A stretch of 64,000 nt of DNA from an uncultured Ruminococcus sp. GTDB lineage: Bacteria; Bacillota; Clostridia; Oscillospirales; Ruminococcaceae. The DNA is taken from assembly GCA_900318825.1 (NCBI GenBank), contig ONMB01000017.1, positions 1 to 64,000 on the forward strand. The letters run 5' to 3'. Shown in pieces: positions 36,180 to 43,726 of this stretch. The notes under the pieces were generated by a model. It was not told where the DNA came from, did not search any database, and was given only the letters and a program-made list of their open reading frames with translations. Numbering within the stretch: position 1 is the stretch's first letter; every line of letters begins with the position of its first letter. The position numbers and the translations under genes were made by a program.

Positions 36180-36265
36180 TTTTCATTTTTTTCCTTTAAT
36201 AATCTTTTTTTATGAAGTCATAATACTATCACGGCATCAAAATCAATCCAAAGGAGATCAAAACA

Positions 36266-36469
36266 ATGGCAAATAATAATGGAAACAGCAACAGCGGTAC
36301 TATGACTCAGAAGGGCAGAGAGGCTCTCGAAAGATTTAAGATGGAATCAGCTTCCGAGCTCGGCGTAAACCTCAAGCAGGGCTACAACGGCGATCTCACT
36401 TCCCGTGAAGCCGGCTCTATCGGCGGACGTATGGTCCAGAAGATGATCAATTCCTATAAGATGCAGTAA
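36266..36469 (+). CDS. Small acid-soluble spore protein, alpha/beta type
   Basis: 67-aa DNA-binding SASP that protects spore DNA. After a Asn-rich start the family core is clear: a GPR protease site region (MESASELGVNL, 26-36) and the helix 2 signature LTSREAGSIGGRMVQKMI. Strong ribosome site AAAGGAG. CATAATA at 36219-36225 fits a SigF/SigG -10 (CATnnTA); no convincing -35 is seen. Its presence supports real endospore formation. Confidence 0.93.
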   Translation: MANNNGNSNSGTMTQKGREALERFKMESASELGVNLKQGYNGDLTSREAGSIGGRMVQKMINSYKMQ

Positions 36470-36487
36470 CAGACCTGCATAAAAAGA

Positions 36488-36509
36488 GGGACGCTCAGCT
36501 GAGCGTCCC
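36488..36509 (+). terminator. SASP gene terminator
   Basis: Perfect palindrome: GGGACGCTCA (36488-36497), GC, and its complement (36500-36509), then TTA. Confidence 0.8.
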
Positions 36510-36585
36510 TTATGCTATTATGTTGATTGAAGCGCCGTCCGCCTACATTTTCACAAGACGTCGCAGTCGTCGTCCCAATCAACAC

Positions 36586-36607
36586 GGGACGTCGAGGACG
36601 CCGTCCC
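36586..36607. repeat. REP-like hairpin element
   Basis: GGGACG ... CGTCCC palindrome with a GC-rich core (GAGGACGC), immediately 3' of degV. It shares the GGGACG/GGCGTCCC theme with two hairpins at 38698-38755, suggesting a dispersed intergenic repeat family. Confidence 0.5.
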
Positions 36608-37480
36608 CTACTTATTCTTTCTTCTGACAAGAACAGCTACGATATCAGGTCCGATATTCGCGGATACCACAGCGCCGATATTTCCATACATCTCAGCCTT
36701 TCTGCCGGTACGCTTGATGAGCTCCTTCTCTATCTCCTTGGCAAGAGTATCGTCTCTGCCATGAAGAATGAGGTACGGTGTCTGCGGAGTCATATTCTTC
36801 TCGGCTATCTCAACCAGCTTAGGAACGATATTCTTCTCGCCTCTGATCTTGTCAACAGTATCAGTAGTACCGTCAGCAAAGAGGATAACCGGCTTGAGTC
36901 CGAGGAGCTCTCCGGCAAAAGCCTTTGCTGCTGAGATACGTCCGGACTTTCTTGCATACTTCAGGTTATACGGAACTGCATATATACCGCATACATTGAA
37001 CCAGTCCTCAAGATATGCAACTATCTCCTCAGCCTCTGCACCCTTCTTGATACGCTTCATAGCTTCCATTATCGGGTAGCCGTAGAAAACTGTGTAGCAC
37101 TTGGAGTCGAGGTTGAAAATGCGCATTTTGTCCTTTGCTTCGGGAGTTGACTCATAGAAATCCTCCTTAGCAACGAGTGAATTGTTGTAGGTACCGGAAC
37201 CGTTTGAGTTTATAGAAACGCTGATAACGTCAGTGTAACCCTGCTCGAAAAGCTCCTTGTAAGCCTCCTCGAACCTTAACGGCGAGATCTGTGAGTGCTT
37301 CGGTATCTCGTCGGTATTGGACATTATCTCGTAAACTTCCTGCGATGACTTGTCGAATATCTCATGGAAAGTCTCTCCGCCGACTGTTACCTCAAATGGC
37401 AGTACCTTTATTCCGAGTTCTTCTATGACCTCCTTCGGAAGGTCGCAGCAGCTGTCTGTGAGTATCATTATCTTTGACAT
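36608..37480 (-). CDS. DegV family fatty-acid-binding protein
   Basis: 290-aa DegV/FakB-type protein, which binds a fatty acid for phosphorylation by FakA. N-terminal LTDSCCDLP and the lipid-site segments SVSINSNGSGTYNNS (about 92-106) and YARKSGRISAAKAF match. Ligand unknown. Start behind AAAGGAG. Confidence 0.92.
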   Translation of the reverse strand: MSKIMILTDSCCDLPKEVIEELGIKVLPFEVTVGGETFHEIFDKSSQEVYEIMSNTDEIPKHSQISPLRFEEAYKELFEQGYTDVISVSINSNGSGTYNNSLVAKEDFYESTPEAKDKMRIFNLDSKCYTVFYGYPIMEAMKRIKKGAEAEEIVAYLEDWFNVCGIYAVPYNLKYARKSGRISAAKAFAGELLGLKPVILFADGTTDTVDKIRGEKNIVPKLVEIAEKNMTPQTPYLILHGRDDTLAKEIEKELIKRTGRKAEMYGNIGAVVSANIGPDIVAVLVRRKNK

Positions 37481-37493
37481 AGTTTATTCTCCT

Positions 37494-37991
37494 TTACCAT
37501 TCATATTTTATTAGCTTTCCCTCTCGCGAAAGATCGGGGTAATCCCATTGTCTGAGTATCTCGTAAGCCGCTATGGCAACGGAATTCGAGAGGTTGAGAC
37601 TTCTCAGCTCGTTCCTCATCGGTATCCGGACGCAGCTGTCAGGATTATCGTGGAGAAGCTCCTCCGGGAGTCCCTTGTCCTCTCGCCCGAAAACTATATA
37701 GGCATTGTCAGGATACTCCACTTCACTGTGGACCTTGCGTCCCTTAGTTGTGAAATAGAAAAAATTCCCGTTTTTGTTCCTTCTGAAAAAGTCGTCGAGA
37801 CTGTCATAATAGGTCAGGTCGAGCTTGTCCCAGTAGTCGAGACCGGCACGTTTCAGATGCTTGTCCGTAACCTCGAAGCCAAGCGGTCTGACGAGATGCA
37901 GCCTTGCACCGGTGACAGCGCAGGTACGCGAGATATTCCCGGTATTCTGCGGTATCTGTGGTTCAACAAGAACGATGTTAAGATTATACAT
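37494..37991 (-). CDS. trmL: tRNA (cytidine/uridine-34-2'-O)-methyltransferase
   Basis: 165-aa SPOUT methyltransferase of the TrmL (CspR) family: VLVEPQIPQNTGNISRTCAVTGARLHLVRPLGF at the start, VFGREDKGLPEEL, and the knot-forming RIPMRNELRSLNLSNSVAIAAYEILRQ at the end. It methylates the wobble base of tRNA-Leu. Confidence 0.93.
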   Translation of the reverse strand: MYNLNIVLVEPQIPQNTGNISRTCAVTGARLHLVRPLGFEVTDKHLKRAGLDYWDKLDLTYYDSLDDFFRRNKNGNFFYFTTKGRKVHSEVEYPDNAYIVFGREDKGLPEELLHDNPDSCVRIPMRNELRSLNLSNSVAIAAYEILRQWDYPDLSREGKLIKYEW

Positions 37992-38077
37992 TTTTATCCC
38001 TCTTGTATATCAGCCGCTCATACGCACACAATAACCCCGGCAGGATACTGCCGAATACTTTTCACGGAGCGACCATT

Positions 38078-38251
38078 ATGGATATGAGATCATTTGCAAA
38101 GAGTGCGGCTGCCGGAGCAGTCGTCGGCTTTGCTTACTACGCTATTTCAGCCGCCGGTCCTGTTCAGAAATTCAGCATAAAACGCGACGCCAACAAGACT
38201 CTCAAGGCGGCAGGCCACCTGATAAGCGACCTTAAATCAGTCGTTATGTAG
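38078..38251 (+). CDS. Small one-helix membrane protein, unknown
   Basis: 57 aa from ATG 38078 with GGAG upstream: MDMRSFAKSAAAGAVVGFAYY carries a glycine/alanine helix (7-30) and then a basic amphipathic stretch (KFSIKRDANKTLKAAGHLISDLKSVV). Similar short proteins occur in clostridia with no function. Its 3' end overlaps ruvX by 8 nt. Confidence 0.62.
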   Translation: MDMRSFAKSAAAGAVVGFAYYAISAAGPVQKFSIKRDANKTLKAAGHLISDLKSVVM

Positions 38252-38675
38252 CGGATATACCGGAATTTCTCCTGTATCCGAGATAGCTCTCGAGGATAAT
38301 AGTTGCTGCGACGGCGTCAACTACGGCTTTGCGTTTCTTACCCCTTGTGTTGGTCACATTCAGGAAGTTATGCGCCGAGACCGTCGTACAGCGCTCGTCC
38401 CAGAGCTTTACGGGGCAGTCGATGAGCTCACCGAGCTTTTCCGCGAACAGCTGACACTTCTCAGCTCGTTCGCCGACTGTTCCGTTCATATTTTTCGGGT
38501 AGCCCACGACTACCTCCTCGGCTCGCTGTTCCTTTGCAAGGGCAGCGGTCTTTTTTATACATTCGTCGAAATCCTTTTCGTTGATGACTGTAACCGGCGA
38601 AGCGATCATTTCGCTCTTTCCGCAAACGGCAATGCCTGTGCGCGAGTCGCCGAAGTCAACGGACATTATTATCAT
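38244..38675 (-). CDS. ruvX: Pre-16S rRNA nuclease / Holliday junction resolvase-like protein
   Basis: 143-aa YqgF/RuvX RNase H-like protein. The conserved acidic residues are in MSVDFGDSRTGIA, the mid Glu in VVVGYPKNMNGTVGERA, and DERCTTVSAHN plus the C-terminal DAVAATIILESYL. Acts in 16S rRNA 5'-end maturation in E. coli. Confidence 0.92.
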   Translation of the reverse strand: MIIMSVDFGDSRTGIAVCGKSEMIASPVTVINEKDFDECIKKTAALAKEQRAEEVVVGYPKNMNGTVGERAEKCQLFAEKLGELIDCPVKLWDERCTTVSAHNFLNVTNTRGKKRKAVVDAVAATIILESYLGYRRNSGISAT

Positions 38676-38697
38676 AATTTTTTCCTTTTATTGCAGG

Positions 38698-38755
38698 GGA
38701 CGGCGTCCCATTACATATTAATCGTTCAAAACGGAACGCCGGTGACGGCGTTCCC
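38698..38755. repeat. Two REP-like hairpins between pyrD and ruvX
   Basis: GGGACG-G-CGTCCC at about 38698-38711 and GGAACGCCG / CGGCGTTCC with loop GTGA at about 38733-38754, both GC-rich and edged by CTAC/GTAG-like bases as at 36586. No T-run on either strand, so a terminator role is doubtful. Likely dispersed repeats. Confidence 0.6.
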
Positions 38756-38769
38756 TACAAGCTAACGGT

Positions 38770-39684
38770 TCAAGTCCACGGCTTTACAGTGCCGATGATG
38801 TCGCGGACGGAAGCGATGCCCTTGCTGTCGAGGAATTCGTTCATCTCCTCAACAATGCGTACCGGCGCATAGGGATCGGTGAAGATAGCCGCTCCGACCT
38901 GAACTGCGCTCGCACCTGCCATCATAAGCTCGATAGCGTCGCGTCCGGAGGAGACTCCGCCCATACCGATGACCGGTATCTTGACAGCGTTTGCTACCTG
39001 CCATACCATGCGCACGGCTATCGGGAATACCGCCGGACCACTCATACCGCCGACATTGTTGCGGAGTATCGGACGTCCGGTATTTATGTCTATCCTCATT
39101 CCGAGGAGAGTATTTATCAGCGAAACCGCGTCAGCACCGGCAGCCTCGACAGACTTTGCGATGTCAGCGATGCTCGTAACATTCGGCGAGAGCTTTACCA
39201 CAAGGGGCTTGGTTGTGACCTTGCGAACCTGACGTGTCACCTCAGCAGCCATTTCGCAGCTTGTTCCGAAAGCAGCTCCGCCCTGCTTGACGTTCGGGCA
39301 GGAGATGTTGAGCTCTATCATATGAACGTCGGTAGCTTCGAGCTTTTCAGCTACCTGCGCACATTCCTCCGGAGTCGAGCCGGCAATATTTGCAAGGACT
39401 ACAAGATCCTTCGTGAGCAGATACGGCAGCTCAGTCTCTATAAAATGGTCGATACCGGGGTTCTGAAGTCCGACCGAGTTGAGCATACCCGAGGGAGTCT
39501 CGGCAATTCTCGGAGCGAGGTTGCCTGTTCTTAGGTGGAGGGTAGTTCCCTTTGTAGCGATACCGCCGAGCTTATCGAGCGGGAAGAGCTCCTCGTATTC
39601 CCTGCCGTAGCCGAACACGCCGGAAGCCGGGATTATCGGGTTTTTAAAGTCTACGCCGCAGACTTTTACAGAAAGATCAGCCAT
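38770..39684 (-). CDS. pyrD: Dihydroorotate dehydrogenase, class 1B catalytic subunit
   Basis: 304-aa FMN enzyme oxidising dihydroorotate to orotate in pyrimidine synthesis. IIPASGVFGYG, LNISCPNVKQGG (catalytic-base Cys), SPNVTSI and GMGGVSSGRDAIELMMAGASAVQVG are typical. The Cys in place of Ser and the neighbouring pyrK show the NAD-dependent 1B heterotetramer. Confidence 0.95.
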   Translation of the reverse strand: MADLSVKVCGVDFKNPIIPASGVFGYGREYEELFPLDKLGGIATKGTTLHLRTGNLAPRIAETPSGMLNSVGLQNPGIDHFIETELPYLLTKDLVVLANIAGSTPEECAQVAEKLEATDVHMIELNISCPNVKQGGAAFGTSCEMAAEVTRQVRKVTTKPLVVKLSPNVTSIADIAKSVEAAGADAVSLINTLLGMRIDINTGRPILRNNVGGMSGPAVFPIAVRMVWQVANAVKIPVIGMGGVSSGRDAIELMMAGASAVQVGAAIFTDPYAPVRIVEEMNEFLDSKGIASVRDIIGTVKPWT

Positions 39685-40454
39685 TACCAGAGCACCTCCT
39701 CAGCCTTGAATACGGGGCCGTCCTTACAGACATGCGCGAAATATTCCTCGTCGTTTCTCACAGTGCGGCAGGCACAGCCGAGACACGCACCGATACCGCA
39801 AGCCATTCTCTCCTCAAGCGAGATCTCGCAGAAGACGCCGTTTTCTTTACATATAGCCGCAACACCCTTTAGCATGGGCATAGGACCGCAGGCGTAAACT
39901 GCTCCGATACCGCTCTTTGCAGCAAGCTCCCTGAGCGACTCGGTAACAAAACCGTGTATGCCGGCAGAACCGTCGTCCGTACAGAGTATAGTCTCAGCGC
40001 CGGTCTTTTTGAAATCGTCCTGGAGTATCACCGCAGAAGCGTTCCTGAAGCCGCTTATCACAGTGGCATTTCCGCCGTATATCTGTGCAAGAGGCAGCAT
40101 AGGAGGAGTACCGATACCGCCGCCGATAAGAACGACCTTTCCGAAGCTGCTGTCAACCGTGAAGCCGTGACCGAGAGGCGCAAGCATATCCACAAGGTCA
40201 CCCTCGTTGAGCTTGGCTATCTCGGCAGTTCCCTCGCCGCGTATCTCGAACACGATGCGGAGAGTACCCTTTTCCTTGTCAATACCGCAGATAGATATAG
40301 GTCTGCGGAGAGTGAAGCCGTTTGCCCTGATGTGGACGAACTGTCCCGGCTGAGCGACCTCAGCAACTTCAGGACATTGTATCGTGAAGCTGTATATTTC
40401 TTTTGCTATGGCAGTTTTCCGGGTTATTATGTATTTCCCCTGAGTATATTTCAT
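39684..40454 (-). CDS. pyrK: Dihydroorotate dehydrogenase electron transfer subunit
   Basis: 256-aa FAD/[2Fe-2S] protein passing electrons from PyrD to NAD. FAD site LRRPISICGID, the NAD-domain GGGIGTPPMLPLA, and cluster cysteines in MACGIGACLGCACRT...HVCKDGP. Start at 40454 (MKYTQGKY) follows AGGAGGT; an 11-residue longer frame is rejected. Overlaps pyrD by one base. The promoter is repeat copy B. Confidence 0.94.
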   Translation of the reverse strand: MKYTQGKYIITRKTAIAKEIYSFTIQCPEVAEVAQPGQFVHIRANGFTLRRPISICGIDKEKGTLRIVFEIRGEGTAEIAKLNEGDLVDMLAPLGHGFTVDSSFGKVVLIGGGIGTPPMLPLAQIYGGNATVISGFRNASAVILQDDFKKTGAETILCTDDGSAGIHGFVTESLRELAAKSGIGAVYACGPMPMLKGVAAICKENGVFCEISLEERMACGIGACLGCACRTVRNDEEYFAHVCKDGPVFKAEEVLW

Positions 40455-40523
40455 AGCTACCTCCTGTACGCCAATATTTCCTGTCAATTATATCGTAAGA
40501 TAAATATAATGTGGTTTGCATTC

Positions 40524-40572
40524 ATTATACCACATTTTTGCAGAAATAGCAACAGTCGCGGAGAAATAAATC
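40524..40572 (-). repeat. Dispersed promoter-bearing repeat, copy B (pyrK promoter)
   Basis: On the minus strand this 49-bp element holds TTGCTA, a 17-bp spacer and TATAAT (40524-40529) with TGG extension, and gives pyrK a ~65-nt leader. 45 of 49 bases equal copy A. Confidence 0.82.
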
Positions 40573-40619
40573 AGCAGTATTCATGTATAGCGCGAACAAG
40601 GCTGCGCGGACTCCGCGCC

Positions 40620-40649
40620 TATACCACATTTTTGCAGGAATAGCAGCAG
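40620..40649 (-). repeat. Partial copy C of the promoter-bearing repeat
   Basis: 30 bp, about 95 bp from copy B in the same orientation, 28/30 identical to it, but truncated at TATA so the -10 is lost. A GC-rich hairpin (GGCGCGGA/TCCGCGC) separates the two. Confidence 0.7.
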
Positions 40650-40689
40650 CCTGAGCGAAAAAAGCTATCAACCGACCATTTTTTGACAC

Positions 40690-40718
40690 TTGACAAAATC
40701 GAATGTATGTGCTATACT
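40690..40718 (+). promoter_or_regulatory. Sigma-A promoter of dinB
   Basis: TTGACA (40690-40695), 17 bp, TATACT (40713-40718). GAACATTTATTC just downstream (40727-40738) is loosely dyad; I cannot support a LexA site (no CGAAC-N4-GTTCG). Confidence 0.8.
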
Positions 40719-40767
40719 ATCATCAGAACATTTATTCGGAACTAATGTTTGAAACGAGGTGGCCTAT

Positions 40768-42003
40768 ATGAAACGCAGCATACTCCATGTGGACTGTAAC
40801 AACTTCTTCGCTTCCGTCGAGAGCGTCTACGATCCTTCACTGAGAGAAGTCCCCTGTGCCGTAGCAGGTTCCAAACAGGACAGGCACGGTATCGTTCTCG
40901 CCAAAAATGAGCTTGCAAAGAGGTTCGGCATCAAGACCGGCGATACAGTCTGGCAGGCTATGGAAAAATGTCCCGGTCTTAGGACGGTCGAGCCGCATTT
41001 TGACCGATATAACAAGTTCTCGAAGCTGTTCAAGGGGGTATGCTTCGAGTATACTGACCTCCTCGAGAGCTTCGGCATTGACGAGTGCTGGCTCGACGTA
41101 ACCGGCAACCGCAAGGATGCCGTCACGATCGCCGAGGAGATACGCTGCTGCGTGAAAAACGCCTACGGACTGACGGTCTCGGTAGGAGTCAGCTTCAACA
41201 AGATATTTGCCAAGCTGGGCTCGGATATGAAAAAGCCGGACGCCGTCACCGTGATAAGCGAGGACGATTTCCGCGAAAAAATATGGGGACTTCCCGCCGA
41301 GGATATGCTCGGAGTCGGAAGAGCTACCCTGAAATGCCTGCGCAGTCACGGCGTTTACACAATAGGCGAGATAGCCGATACCGGTCCTGAAACTCTCTGC
41401 TCGTGGCTTGGAAAGTCCGGCGACGAACTCTGGAAATACGCTGCCGGACTCGATAATTCGCGCGTTATGCGCTTCGATGAAAAAACACCGCCGAAATCTG
41501 TAAGCAGCGGCTATACTCCCTACCGTGACCTCGAAAACGAGAACGACGTCCGGATACTGATATACGCACTCAGCGAAAATGTCGCCGCACAGCTCCGAAA
41601 GCACGGGCTCTGCTGCCGGACTGTCTCCATAAACGTCAGGGACAAGCAGCTGAACCACGTCTGCCGGCAGGGACATTTCAGCAGCAGTATCGCGGACAGC
41701 TCCCGGATAGCCGAAAAAGCCCTGGAGCTTTTCAGAAGCTGCTGCGGAACATCTGCGCCCGCCCGAAGTCTCACTGTATGCGCTTCCGATCTTGTACCGT
41801 ACAGCGAGGAAGTACAGCTCGATCTATGGGGCGAAACTCAGCGTGAGGAGCGCCGTGACAGCATAAACCGGGCAGTTGACGCTATACGCCGCCGCTACGG
41901 TTACAGCGCGGTCTGCCACGCTGTGATAATGCAGGACAAACGGCTCGGTATGTTCGATCCAAAAGAAATAGGCGACGCTCACCCGGTCGGCATAAGGCGC
42001 TGA
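40768..42003 (+). CDS. dinB: Y-family DNA polymerase IV
   Basis: 411-aa translesion polymerase. Catalytic acids: Asp9 in HVDCNNFFASVE and the SFGIDECWLDV pair near 105; then VGVSFNKIFAKLGSDMKKPDA (finger/palm), helix-hairpin-helix LGVGRATLKCLRSHGV, and a little-finger domain. Start ATG 40768 after GAGGTG. Lacks an obvious beta-clamp peptide apart from LDLWG near residue 353, which could serve. Confidence 0.93.
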   Translation: MKRSILHVDCNNFFASVESVYDPSLREVPCAVAGSKQDRHGIVLAKNELAKRFGIKTGDTVWQAMEKCPGLRTVEPHFDRYNKFSKLFKGVCFEYTDLLESFGIDECWLDVTGNRKDAVTIAEEIRCCVKNAYGLTVSVGVSFNKIFAKLGSDMKKPDAVTVISEDDFREKIWGLPAEDMLGVGRATLKCLRSHGVYTIGEIADTGPETLCSWLGKSGDELWKYAAGLDNSRVMRFDEKTPPKSVSSGYTPYRDLENENDVRILIYALSENVAAQLRKHGLCCRTVSINVRDKQLNHVCRQGHFSSSIADSSRIAEKALELFRSCCGTSAPARSLTVCASDLVPYSEEVQLDLWGETQREERRDSINRAVDAIRRRYGYSAVCHAVIMQDKRLGMFDPKEIGDAHPVGIRR

Positions 42004-42005
42004 AG

Positions 42006-42875
42006 CTACCGCCGTGAACGCAGATACTGCCGGAGGGCGATCAGCCCGGTCAGCAGAAAGAGCAGTCCGCCCGAAACTGCAAGCGGAACAGGCAGCTTTA
42101 CCGGAGCATTTTCCGACTCTGCCGGATCAAATACCGCAGAGGCTTCCAGAACATCAGAAAACTTTATCCCATTGGCAGAGGCGTACTCCTCCGCCGCAGA
42201 ACCGCCGCAGCCGAGAATGGTCAGCGGAGACTTTTTTTCGCCCTGCTCAAAGCCTACCGCCTCACTGCCTATGAAGGTTACAGACGACGGTATATAGACA
42301 TTTTCCATAGAACGGCACATATAGAAAGCTCCCAGCCCTATCGTTCTGAGCCTGCCGCTGAGCGAGACGTAATTAAGAGAAGTACAGCCGCAGAAGCAGA
42401 ATTTTTCTATCACCGTCACGCTCTGAGGTATGACAACTTTGCCAAGCGAGGTGCAGCCGCGGAAACATGAATCCGGAAGAATTCCGAGCGAGTCAGGGAG
42501 AACGATCTCTCTGAGTGAAGTGCAGTTTGAGAAGCAGCCCATGCCAAACTCATCTGTTCCCACCGGAAGAACGACCTTCTCAAGCGAAGTACAGCCGAAA
42601 AACGCGTGATGACCTATGGTCTTCACGGTCGCGGGCACAGTGATGCTTTTCAGTGAAGTGCAGCGGTAAAAGGCATTATCTCTTATCCCGACGACGGGAC
42701 AGTCCTCGATATACTGCGGTATATCTATGTTATCGGGTTCACCACTGAAACCGGTTATCGTGACATTTCCTCCGATGACGGTATATGTGCAGCCGCTTAC
42801 CTCGCTGCCGTGTGCCGGCAGAGGGACTGCAAGCAGAATAACGGCAATAAGCGGCAGAATTGCGAGTTTTTTCAT
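42006..42875 (-). CDS. Exported leucine-rich repeat (BspA-type) protein
   Basis: 289 aa. A signal peptide (1-23), then about six BspA/LRR_5 repeats of ~23 residues (for example NAFYRCTSLKSITVPATVKTIG, with CTSL in most), then a hydrophobic helix (about 262-282) followed by RQYLRSRR, a membrane anchor. Surface adhesion or binding protein of unknown ligand. Its ribosome site lies in the inverted repeat at 42882-42923. Confidence 0.87.
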   Translation of the reverse strand: MKKLAILPLIAVILLAVPLPAHGSEVSGCTYTVIGGNVTITGFSGEPDNIDIPQYIEDCPVVGIRDNAFYRCTSLKSITVPATVKTIGHHAFFGCTSLEKVVLPVGTDEFGMGCFSNCTSLREIVLPDSLGILPDSCFRGCTSLGKVVIPQSVTVIEKFCFCGCTSLNYVSLSGRLRTIGLGAFYMCRSMENVYIPSSVTFIGSEAVGFEQGEKKSPLTILGCGGSAAEEYASANGIKFSDVLEASAVFDPAESENAPVKLPVPLAVSGGLLFLLTGLIALRQYLRSRR

Positions 42876-42881
42876 ACATAC

Positions 42882-42923
42882 CTCCTGAACAGACTATATA
42901 TTGATTTTATGCCTGTTCAGGAG
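42882..42923 (-). promoter_or_regulatory. Inverted repeat over the LRR gene ribosome site
   Basis: CTCCTGAACAG (42882-42892) and CTGTTCAGGAG (42913-42923), perfect 11-bp arms, 20-nt centre. On the minus strand the gene-proximal arm contains the AGGAG ribosome site. A weak promoter (TTGTGA, 18 bp, TAAAAT) would put the distal arm between -35 and -10, so it could be a DNA operator instead of an RNA hairpin. Confidence 0.5.
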
Positions 42924-43089
42924 CATCTCACAAGGAAAATATTTCTGCGTTTTCCGTGCAGTTACGACATTTTCTGAGTTGAAGCGAGCGAAAGTCCGCC
43001 GGAGCTCCAAAAAATCCTGCCGGAAAATAAAAAAAAGCCGCAGGATTTGCTTGCCGATAATGTCGTTTTAAGGTATTTCCCTCCGGCTA
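42924..43089. other. Intergenic region with one hairpin
   Basis: No gene seen. An imperfect hairpin AAATCCTGCCGG / CCGCAGGATTT lies around 43008-43045 with an A-rich loop. Function unclear. Confidence 0.4.
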
Positions 43090-43118
43090 TTGCTATTTTT
43101 CAACTTTTATGGTATAAT
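43090..43118 (+). promoter_or_regulatory. Promoter of the cysteine hydrolase gene, similar to the dispersed repeat
   Basis: TTGCTA (43090-43095), 17 bp, TATAAT (43113-43118) with TGG extension. From -35 to -10 it shares about 20 of 29 bases with repeat copy B, including the unusual TTGCTATTT start. Confidence 0.75.
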
Positions 43119-43180
43119 GTATAGGATTATTGCTCTATGAACTAAACTCATCGATCCAACTACTCTTTCAGGAGGCAACT

Positions 43181-43702
43181 ATGAAACCAGCTCTTCTCGT
43201 CATTGATATGCAGAACGACTACCTTTACGAAAAAAGAAAGCCGAAGTTCAGCTATGATACCCCGGCTCTCACCGCCGCTGTCAACAAGCTGATACACAAG
43301 TACCACGACGACGGCTGTGACGTCATCTACATACGCCACATAATCCAAAACCTCCCTACAAACCGCCTGCTGTTCGGCTTTTCGATAGCCGGTACAGAGG
43401 GCGCGGAGCTTTACGGCGGACTCGATATCGTCTCCGACTACTGCTTCGACAAGCTGCTCGGTGACGCACTCACCAACAAGGAGCTCCTCGCTATGATACA
43501 GCAGAAGGGCTACGAAGCTCTGCACATCTGCGGCCTTGACGAATGCGGCTGCGTGACCTCAACAGCTCTCGGTGCTGCAAAGAGAGGTTTCCGCGCCGAG
43601 ATAATCCGCAGCGGCACTGTCTCGGTATTTCCCGAAAAGAAGATCGCCAAAGCCCGCGCAAAACTCGAAAAAGCCGGCGTCACTTTCATCGACGTCACTT
43701 GA
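43181..43702 (+). CDS. Isochorismatase-family cysteine hydrolase
   Basis: 173 aa. Catalytic triad: Asp in LLVIDMQNDY (Asp9), the mid Lys region, and Cys in LHICGLDECGCVTSTALGA. The family includes nicotinamidases and isochorismatases; a metal-binding DxHxxxxH of nicotinamidases is not seen, so the substrate is open. ATG 43181 follows AGGAGG. Confidence 0.87.
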   Translation: MKPALLVIDMQNDYLYEKRKPKFSYDTPALTAAVNKLIHKYHDDGCDVIYIRHIIQNLPTNRLLFGFSIAGTEGAELYGGLDIVSDYCFDKLLGDALTNKELLAMIQQKGYEALHICGLDECGCVTSTALGAAKRGFRAEIIRSGTVSVFPEKKIAKARAKLEKAGVTFIDVT

Positions 43703-43726
43703 AGTTAAGATCCAAAGGAAGATATT

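Noticed and set aside
40719-40767. LexA (SOS) operator at dinB
   Set aside because: No CGAAC-N4-GTTCG-like dyad is present.
40759-40767. GTG start for dinB three codons upstream
   Set aside because: The GTG is part of the GAGGTG ribosome site serving the ATG at 40768.
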